From: Clostridiales bacterium Firm_05
GTDB taxonomy: Bacteria > Bacillota > Clostridia > Oscillospirales > Ruminococcaceae
Direction of reading: 5' to 3'
DNA length: 34,461 nt
Assembly: GCA_001604035.1 (NCBI GenBank)
Contig: LVAK01000142.1
Coordinates: 1 to 34,461 of the forward strand
Below, piece by piece: positions 30,018 to 34,461 of this stretch. The translations under genes were made by a program, and so were the position numbers. The notes beneath the pieces are model-generated. The model was given only the letters and a program-made list of their open reading frames with translations. It was not told where the DNA came from and ran no database searches. Numbering within the stretch: position 1 is the stretch's first letter; every line of letters begins with the position of its first letter.

Positions 30018-30305
30018 TCACTGATAGTTGAAGTAGTAGTCGCACGTGTCCACGGTGATCCCGGTGAACGGGTCCGTGTATTCGCCTTCGATTACCCACA
30101 TCACGGGGTCGTCGCGGATCCACAGGTCGTAGGGCTGAACGTCCCGGTCAAAGCGCTTTACGAGCCAGTTATAGACGTCGTATAGGTCGTCCCGGCGGAG
30201 GCCCCACTCGTGGTTCCCGGATACCTTCACGTGAAGCGTGACGCGCGGGTCCTTCACCCGGCGTGCGTCCACGGAACCGTATCCCTGCCAATGCTTGAGC
30301 TTCAC
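30018..30305 (-). CDS. Hypothetical protein, GTG start
   Basis: 95 residues from GTG 30303-30305 with AAAGGAG eight bases upstream (a GTG nine bases earlier overlaps that site). HWQGYGSVDARRVKDPR ... no family recognised. It has its own promoter immediately upstream. Confidence 0.6.
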   Translation of the reverse strand: MKLKHWQGYGSVDARRVKDPRVTLHVKVSGNHEWGLRRDDLYDVYNWLVKRFDRDVQPYDLWIRDDPVMWVIEGEYTDPFTGITVDTCDYYFNYQ

Positions 30306-30348
30306 AGAACTCACTCCTTTCCTCGTAGGTGCCTACCTGTCTCAACCT

Positions 30349-30377
30349 ATCCTATCACAATTTCAAGGATAGGTCAA
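30349..30377 (-). promoter_or_regulatory. Internal promoter with nested palindromes
   Basis: TTGACC (30372-30377) and TAGGAT (30349-30354) are 17 bp apart on the minus strand. CCTATCC/GGATAGG and ATAGGT/ACCTAT palindromes overlap both boxes, and GTAGGCACCTAC lies just downstream, suggesting a regulated promoter. Confidence 0.7.
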
Positions 30378-30387
30378 TACCTATTTT

Positions 30388-30437
30388 CTGGCACCGACTA
30401 CGAGGTCCGCACGAGCGGGCCCCGTCTGTCGAAGTCA
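30388..30437 (-). repeat. Leftward intergenic RNA motif, unit 4, partial
   Basis: Starts at stop TGA. P1 CGAC/GTCG and P2 CGGGGCCCGC/GCGGACCTCG (C-A mismatch) are intact. The P3 second arm is missing; the sequence runs into the internal promoter. Confidence 0.7.
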
Positions 30438-30737
30438 GTGCATGCCGTGGGTAGCGGCCTTCCAGAGCAGGTCGTAGGCCTGCATGAACAGGTCGTACAT
30501 TCCCTGCACAGCGTCCGCGTGCTCCTGGTCGTCGATCAGTGGGATCTGGCGCGCGCGGGAGCGGATTTGATCCAGCGCTTGATGCGCAAGACTGTACTTG
30601 CTGATCATTTCGACCTTGTTCGATAAGGTCTGCCTCTTTGCCGCTGGGAGGTTCATCTCCTCCGTTAGCGACATCTTCGGGATCCCGTACATCTCAGACG
30701 AGTCGTACGTAAGGATCGGCTTGACTGTGTCAATCAC
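30435..30737 (-). CDS. Hypothetical helical protein, GTG start
   Basis: 100 residues from GTG 30735-30737 (AAAGGA upstream); longer in-frame starts would run through the spacer. Helical (VEMISKYSLAHQALDQIRSR). No family recognised. Confidence 0.6.
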   Translation of the reverse strand: MIDTVKPILTYDSSEMYGIPKMSLTEEMNLPAAKRQTLSNKVEMISKYSLAHQALDQIRSRARQIPLIDDQEHADAVQGMYDLFMQAYDLLWKAATHGMH

Positions 30738-30790
30738 AGCAGTGTCCTTTCTGCCGGGATACGAGGCCTCCCGGCCGGGCCGTCGTCTTA
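30738..30790 (-). repeat. Degenerate intergenic motif unit
   Basis: GACGACGGCCCGGCCGGGAG, then GCCTCGTATCC: a CG-rich stem and TA linker remain, but P1 and P3 are lost and the upstream stop is TAA. Confidence 0.4.
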
Positions 30791-31180
30791 CTGTCCGCAG
30801 TACTCCATCCACACCCGGCCATGTCTCCGGCCTTCCGGAGGCACGAACGGAGTGCAGGGAATGACGTCCTTCAGGTGGTACAGCCATTTCACTTTCGTGT
30901 CCGGCTGCCAGTCATAGGACGATCCGCAGGGCACCCATGTGGCCCAGAGGTACTCTTCCCAGGTCTCGCGATCGCGGACCTCGACGATCTCGTCGATCAC
31001 GGCGTAGCACTTCACGACCGGGCGACCGTTGCCGGTCTCCGCGATCAGGATGGGCTCGCCGAGGAACCGGCCGAGAGTGTTCCGGGTCCGGGTCTCGTAC
31101 TGTTTGAGTCCGCCGATGATATCATCCACAAAGGGTTCCTTCTGGCAGTTAATGAAGATGATGGGCAGCAATTCGTTCAC
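30788..31180 (-). CDS. ASCH-domain-like protein, GTG start
   Basis: 130 residues from GTG 31178-31180 (GGAG seven bases upstream). Residues ~1-65 resemble ASCH/PUA-like proteins: IIFINCQKEPFVDDIIGGLK, YETRTRNTLGRFLGEP and VVKCYAVIDEI. ASCH proteins bind RNA or nucleotides. Role in this operon unknown; RNA binding is notable beside the intergenic RNA motif. Confidence 0.62.
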   Translation of the reverse strand: MNELLPIIFINCQKEPFVDDIIGGLKQYETRTRNTLGRFLGEPILIAETGNGRPVVKCYAVIDEIVEVRDRETWEEYLWATWVPCGSSYDWQPDTKVKWLYHLKDVIPCTPFVPPEGRRHGRVWMEYCGQ

Positions 31181-31245
31181 CTGCTTTCTCCGGCGTCTGG
31201 CGCCGGCTACGATGCCCGGGATCCGGGCACCGTCTGCCGAAGTCA
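31181..31245 (-). repeat. Leftward intergenic RNA motif, unit 5
   Basis: Starts at stop TGA. P1 CGGC/GCCG (compensated relative to CGAC/GTCG), P2 CGGTGCCCGG/CCGGGCATCG, linker TA, P3 CCGGCG/CGCCGG, then GGAGAAAGCAG before GTG. Confidence 0.78.
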
Positions 31246-31539
31246 GCTTGCCTTGAACCACTTGTCGTAGTCCGAGCATGCACAGTATCCAGCGGCGGCC
31301 TCAAAGAATTCCTTCGCCTTCCGGAGCTTGCGCTTCCACGTCTTGTCCTCTGGTGCATCAACTTTTACGACCGCGTTTTCGCTGTAGATCTCGACTTCAT
31401 AGTCCAGAACCTCGGCGAATTTCTTCCGGCCTTCACCCGTGAGCTCGAGCGGTCCGCAGAATGCGATGCCGAGCTCCTCGCAGACGTCGTCGTAGACGTC
31501 GATGTCGATGTCCATCCGGATAAACTCCTTTACTGTCAT
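31243..31539 (-). CDS. Hypothetical protein
   Basis: 98 residues. Acidic N-terminus (MDIDIDVYDDVCEELGIAF), then beta-rich and a helical end with CACSDYDKWF. No family recognised. Confidence 0.6.
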   Translation of the reverse strand: MTVKEFIRMDIDIDVYDDVCEELGIAFCGPLELTGEGRKKFAEVLDYEVEIYSENAVVKVDAPEDKTWKRKLRKAKEFFEAAAGYCACSDYDKWFKAS

Positions 31540-31622
31540 TGCTTTTTTCCCTCTCTTTCTTCAGTGCTCATGGCACTGACTACGACGTCCGGAGCGGGTC
31601 CGGGCGCCGTCTGTCAATGTCA
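31540..31622 (-). repeat. Leftward intergenic RNA motif, unit 6
   Basis: Starts at stop TGA. P1 TGAC/GTCA, P2 CGGCGCCCGG/CCGGACGTCG (C-A mismatch), TA linker, P3 CAGTGC/GCACTG with loop CATGA. Confidence 0.78.
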
Positions 31623-32126
31623 TTTGATTACGATCATGCCGTGCTGGATTGATCCGCAGTCGAAGAACCGGGTGTAGTACTCGAGCGGTTGATTCCGCTG
31701 GTACTGATCCGGACCGGTCTGCCGGCCAACTCCGGAGCAGTCGCCTTCGTAGACTGTGATGTAGGCCGTACCGCCTGTCTGCCGAACGACGCTGGATATC
31801 TCGAGAGCGATCCGGCGGATCGTCTGGTCGTCGTCGATGACGTTCAGTACGTTACTGCAGACGACGTCCACCGGGACGCGGTTCTGCATGGCCCAGCTCA
31901 CAGCCTGAAGCGTGGCCTCGTTCGTATCGTCCGGCTGGTTGTAGGGGTCGTACGGGAGATAGCTCATCTTGGCGGCCACCTCCACAACGTTCCGGATGTG
32001 GTCGATGTACTTACCGCATCCATAGTCCAGCAGGATTCCTCCGAAGCGGGCCGGGAACTTCCTGTACACGGCCGGCAGGCGCCGGGAGTTGACCGACGTT
32101 CCTGCGCTTGTGTATGTCTGTGACAT
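31620..32126 (-). CDS. Class I SAM-dependent methyltransferase-like protein
   Basis: 168 residues. LLDYGCGKYIDHIR is motif I; YDPYNQPD and VVCSNVLNVIDDD correspond to later SAM-fold motifs. The family may methylate DNA, RNA or small molecules. Overlaps the motif unit at its stop. Confidence 0.75.
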   Translation of the reverse strand: MSQTYTSAGTSVNSRRLPAVYRKFPARFGGILLDYGCGKYIDHIRNVVEVAAKMSYLPYDPYNQPDDTNEATLQAVSWAMQNRVPVDVVCSNVLNVIDDDQTIRRIALEISSVVRQTGGTAYITVYEGDCSGVGRQTGPDQYQRNQPLEYYTRFFDCGSIQHGMIVIK

Positions 32127-32201
32127 TCTCTTTTCCTCCTTCTTCAGTGCTTGGCACTGACTACGGGATCCGCCTGGAGCGGGTCCCGTCTGTCAATGTC
32201 A
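32127..32201 (-). repeat. Leftward intergenic RNA motif, unit 7
   Basis: Starts at stop TGA. P1 TGAC/GTCA, P2 CGGGACCCGC/GCGGATCCCG (C-A mismatch), TA linker, P3 CAGTGC/GCACTG, then GAAGGAGG. Confidence 0.78.
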
Positions 32202-32450
32202 CGCGTGACTGTACCGGGGCAGCAGCAGCCTCCCCAGGTACATGCTGAGCGCCTGCGCCTCGTCTATCGGAGCGAGCCCCAGGGCCTGGTCGTAGCTGAT
32301 CCGGAACGGCTCGCCGATCTCCCGGCCGGTCCTTCCGTCCACCTTCACGGCCCGCCAGCGGCCTTTTCCGTCGATGATGGCGCGGTAGATGTTGTACCCG
32401 TGCCTCTGGTCTACGAATTCATAGTTACGAATCGCTTCAGCGGTACTCAT
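32199..32450 (-). CDS. Hypothetical protein
   Basis: 83 residues; HGYNIYRAIIDGKGRWRAVK is a short beta-rich segment. No family recognised. Next to a double motif unit. Confidence 0.6.
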   Translation of the reverse strand: MSTAEAIRNYEFVDQRHGYNIYRAIIDGKGRWRAVKVDGRTGREIGEPFRISYDQALGLAPIDEAQALSMYLGRLLLPRYSHA

Positions 32451-32557
32451 GACTGTATACCTCCCTGCTTTTTTAGGGGCCTTGCCCCTGTCCTACGTCC
32501 GCCGGAGCGGGCGCAGGACAGGAGGCCCGCCGGAGCGGGCCGGTCCTGGGCTGGTCA
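32451..32557 (-). repeat. Leftward intergenic RNA motif, unit 8, doubled
   Basis: Starts at stop TGA. Two consecutive P1-P2 modules: AGGAC/GTCCT around a CGGCCCGC hairpin, then GTCC/GGAC around CGCCCGC/GCGGACG with TA linker; P3 is GGGGC/GCCCC. Confidence 0.7.
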
Positions 32558-32830
32558 GGTGATCTTCAGGGGCCGGGACGTGCTGGTCCGCATGAACGGA
32601 GCGAGCACATCCGCCGGCATGGTCTTCCGGAGCGCGACCGTGTCCAGCCGCGTGCTGGTGACTTCCTTCCAGGTGACCTTGTAGGGCCCGAAGGTGCCGG
32701 TCTCAGTGGTCCCGAGGTCCGCTTTTACCTTGTCGGAGGCCGCCTCAATCGCGGCGTCGATCTCGTCGCGCATGCGCTTGAGCTCCTGGAGCTCCTCAAT
32801 GTCGCGGACAATTACATCACTGTTACCCAT
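32555..32830 (-). CDS. Hypothetical coiled-coil phage protein
   Basis: 91 residues. Coiled coil at ~10-45 (IEELQELKRMRDEIDAAIEA), then a beta segment YKVTWKEV and TSTRLDTVALRKTMP ... TSTSRPLKIT. That ending is like the last part of phage exonuclease-associated small proteins. AGGAGGAAAAAAAC precedes ATG. Confidence 0.6.
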   Translation of the reverse strand: MGNSDVIVRDIEELQELKRMRDEIDAAIEAASDKVKADLGTTETGTFGPYKVTWKEVTSTRLDTVALRKTMPADVLAPFMRTSTSRPLKIT

Positions 32831-32935
32831 GTTTTTTTCCTCCTCATTTTTTGATTAGGGGTCTCGCCCCTGGTCCAGGTCCGCCGGAGCGGGCCCGGAG
32901 CAGGAGCGGCCGGAGCGAGTCCGGCCGGCCTATCA
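32831..32935 (-). repeat. Leftward intergenic RNA motif, unit 9, variant
   Basis: Starts at stop TGA. Several GC-rich stems with CCCGCTCCGG loops; P2-like CGGGCCCGC/GCGGACCTG and P3 GGGGC/ACCCCT precede GAGGAGG. P1 is unclear. Confidence 0.6.
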
Positions 32936-33622
32936 ATGCTCGTGGACATAGCTGGATTCCCGGAACGGGCACCCATGGCCGGAGCGGAGGCAGGCGTCAC
33001 AATTGCCCGGGCACTTCCACAGGTCCGGAGCGGGCGTCATGCCTTCCTGTATGCAGGTGAACGTCGGCATGTCGTGCGGATTCGGGCAGGGCATTCCGTT
33101 CCATACTGAGAACATGACGGACAGGTTGGCAGGTAGGGCGTCTTTTGTGTTGGCATCCAACCATGCATTGACTGCCCGGTAGTTCTTCGTATAGGTCCAG
33201 AAGATCCAGTCCGGGTGATTCCGAGCGATCCGGACCATACTGTCGAAGTAATCGACGTCCAGGATGTCGCCGGATACGTGCCAGCGGAAGTATTTATGCG
33301 CCTTCTGAGCGGATATATACTTGTCTATGGCGTCGAATGTCGCGCCCCGATACAGCTGCATTAATACAGTGTTTTCGGCCCGCGCCTTGACGACGTTCTT
33401 ATACTGCAGCACTGCCTTGATGTCGTAGCAATATGCCAGGCACCCGGAACAGTTGGCGCAGGTGATACCCGGCGCCATGCTGAAGTTGTGAACCATACCG
33501 ATTTTTCGGTTCCCTTTTGAGATATGCAGGCGCAAATCTACAAAGGATAAAGCCCGGTACTCGTCCATAGCCTCCCGCAGGTTGTCCAATGCTTTTTTGA
33601 TAGACTGCACAGAATGTTTCAT
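32933..33622 (-). CDS. GP88-family phage protein
   Basis: 229 residues from ATG 33620-33622 with AAAAGGTGG nine bases upstream; earlier in-frame ATGs fall inside the switch hairpin. GP88 hallmarks: GMVHNFSMAPGITCANCSGC then LAYCYD, AENTVLMQLY, FRWHVSGDILDVDYF and WTYTKNY. C-terminal CPGNCDACLRSGHGCPF. The Cys cluster suggests metal or iron-sulfur binding. It is the first gene of the leftward operon. Biochemical role unknown. Confidence 0.82.
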   Translation of the reverse strand: MKHSVQSIKKALDNLREAMDEYRALSFVDLRLHISKGNRKIGMVHNFSMAPGITCANCSGCLAYCYDIKAVLQYKNVVKARAENTVLMQLYRGATFDAIDKYISAQKAHKYFRWHVSGDILDVDYFDSMVRIARNHPDWIFWTYTKNYRAVNAWLDANTKDALPANLSVMFSVWNGMPCPNPHDMPTFTCIQEGMTPAPDLWKCPGNCDACLRSGHGCPFRESSYVHEH

Positions 33623-33654
33623 AGTCTTTATCCACCTTTTCATATATTCGCCTT

Positions 33655-33720
33655 GACAGGCGTCTTGAAAACACGGTTTCATGCTTTCAAGACGCCTGTC
33701 ATGCTCTCACATGACAGGCG
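33655..33720 (-). promoter_or_regulatory. Mutually exclusive hairpins in the leader before GP88
   Basis: The transcript can form CGCCTGTCAT/ATGACAGGCG (arms 33711-33720 and 33693-33702), or a longer 16-bp stem using 33685-33700 and GACAGGCGTCTTGAAA at 33655-33670. The middle arm is shared, so only one can form. No U run follows, so translational or processing control is more likely than termination. Confidence 0.65.
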
Positions 33721-33978
33721 GAGGAAAAAAGCAGGTTTTTATCGACGTCGTTCATAGGAAAACATGAGGCCATATCTCAGCCAGCCCGGGAAGCTTTCCG
33801 GGCCGCACCTGCATAGGTGCTGTATGTTACTTTGTCAAGGTTCCCGATAATGCAGGCCGACTCTCAGCCCGCCGGGCTTCCTATGGTTCCCGTCGTTGTT
33901 ATTCCGTTTTCAAGGTTCGCGGCTTCCGGGCTTGCCCGGGTCGGCCGGGTCGGTCGTGCGGTTTCAACTGTCAAGGCC
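33721..33978 (-). other. Structured 5' leader of the leftward operon
   Basis: No gene seen. Hairpins lie at 33926-33939 (CCGGGC/GCCCGG), 33867-33877, 33805-33820 (GCACCT/AGGTGC) and 33784-33803. On the minus strand CCTTGA occurs at 33976, 33915 and 33840, and GGCTGAGA followed by GGCC occurs twice, suggesting a duplicated leader domain. Confidence 0.5.
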
Positions 33979-34006
33979 ATTATAACAGGTTTTTTTGATA
34001 TGTCAA
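33979..34006 (-). promoter_or_regulatory. Strong promoter of the leftward operon
   Basis: On the minus strand TTGACA (34001-34006) and TATAAT (33979-33984) are both perfect consensus, 16 bp apart. Confidence 0.82.
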
Positions 34007-34345
34007 CAACTTTTTATATTACCCAAAATGTATAAAATGGTAAATTTGTCAGATCTGGTATGGCCGCAAACCCTTTATTTTCAACGCATTAACAAAACGG
34101 CCTTGCAAATTAACAAATAAAGCTGTTATTTTTTGTAGGATATGACAGGAAAAAACAATAATTTTTGTGCAAATTGCACAAAAAACCGGGTAAAATCAGC
34201 CCGCGCATGATGGCGGAAACGGTCAGGCATGCTTCCGGCCGTCCGGACGTATATTTACCCGTCCGGAGGCCTGACCGGGCTAAATGGGCCCAAAAACGGC
34301 CAAAAAACAGCATATCCGTTTTTACTATCAAATAAAGCTGTTTTT
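34007..34345. other. AT-rich intergenic region with repeats
   Basis: No gene supported. CAAATAAAGCTGTT occurs at 34114 and 34328. GGTCAGGC/GCCTGACC (34221-34228 with 34269-34276) forms a long hairpin, and AAAAACAGC/GCTGTTTTT (34303-34311 with 34337-34345) could terminate transcription in either direction. Confidence 0.45.
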
Positions 34346-34461
34346 CGGGCCTGCCTCCGGGCCTGCCTCCGGGCCTGCCTCCGGGCCTGCCTCCGGGCCT
34401 GCCTCCCGGGCCTGCCTCCGGGCCTGCCTCCGGGCCTGCCTCCGGGCCTGCCTCCGGGCCT
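34346..34461. repeat. 12-bp tandem repeat running off the window
   Basis: About 9.6 copies of CGGGCCTGCCTC, with one extra C near 34406. It continues to the last base. Codons in all frames only encode short repeats, so it is not treated as a gene. It may be where assembly ended. Confidence 0.85.

Noticed and set aside
28692-32935. Integron attC sites
   Set aside because: The cassette-like layout is similar, but the GTTRRRY and RYYYAAC core sites and an integron integrase are absent; kept as an RNA motif instead.
28692-32935. Hammerhead or other self-cleaving ribozyme
   Set aside because: No CUGAUGA...GAAA core or other catalytic signature was found in the units.
28692-32935. Intrinsic terminators between the leftward genes
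   Set aside because: Stable hairpins are present, but no U run follows; each is followed by a ribosome binding site.
34110-34331. 73-residue minus-strand ORF near the right end
   Set aside because: Composition follows AT/GC-rich repeats, there is no ribosome binding site, and the frame is open into the tandem repeat.

Overview
The window looks like the left end of a prophage (or prophage-related mobile element) in a Bacillota/Clostridia-type chromosome. The grounds are strong AGGAGG ribosome binding sites, roughly 50% GC, a tRNA-Ser(GCU) target, and phage gene families typical of gut and rumen Clostridia. Only the first ~0.8 kb is host DNA: a secreted peptidoglycan-binding/D,D-carboxypeptidase-like gene, then the 3' part of a tRNA-Ser(GCU) gene with its terminator. 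The tRNA is cut at its anticodon arm, which marks the left attachment site. No second copy of the tRNA end is visible, so the right junction lies outside the window.

Layout. 0.87-2.4 kb: tyrosine integrase and CI-like repressor on the minus strand. 2.4-2.75 kb: divergent switch region with a Cro-like gene and 15-bp dyad operators; the same dyad recurs at 2.72, 5.02, 17.35 and 17.93 kb. 2.75-8.0 kb: rightward early genes, including an SH3 protein, a PD-(D/E)XK (RecE-like) nuclease, a recombination-associated protein and SSB. A structured RNA leader lies at 4.83-5.01 kb. 8.0-8.75 kb: an RNA island with a tRNA-like element carrying a folded insert and a complete tmRNA whose predicted tag ends in LKAA. 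8.8-10.85 kb: a Holliday-junction-resolvase-like nuclease and a DECH helicase. 10.9-17.9 kb: a dense array of small, often Cys-rich ORFs joined by repeated junction sequences, interrupted by a secreted transglutaminase-like protein and a CHC2 zinc-finger protein. 17.95-22.46 kb: radical SAM enzyme, lipoprotein, ThyX-like protein, zinc-ribbon proteins and a DUF927-type helicase. 22.47-22.83 kb: sixteen GTAC-centred iterons around an AT-rich core, a candidate replication origin. 22.85-26.64 kb: two glycosyltransferase genes (one apparently a GT2-GT8 fusion), a coiled-coil protein and a terminase-small-subunit-like protein, ending at a strong terminator.

From about 34.0 kb a near-consensus promoter drives a leftward operon to a terminator at 26.97 kb. 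It encodes a GP88-family protein, a methyltransferase-like protein, an ASCH-like protein, an FtsK/SpoIIIE ATPase, a small possible ribbon-helix-helix protein and many unrecognised small proteins. Most of its intergenic spacers carry copies of one RNA-like motif. The motif begins at a TGAC that usually supplies the upstream stop codon, has a covarying stem P1, a variable stem P2 and a hairpin P3, and ends at the next ribosome binding site. The ~350-nt leader contains mutually exclusive hairpins just upstream of the GP88 gene.

Together the genes describe lysogeny control, recombination, primase/helicase-based replication and possible DNA or virion modification. No large terminase, portal, capsid, tail or lysis gene is visible. 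The strongest candidates for something undescribed are the leftward intergenic RNA motif, the iteron field, the dispersed operator set and the RNA island. All statements come from reading the sequence; no database search or folding program was run.
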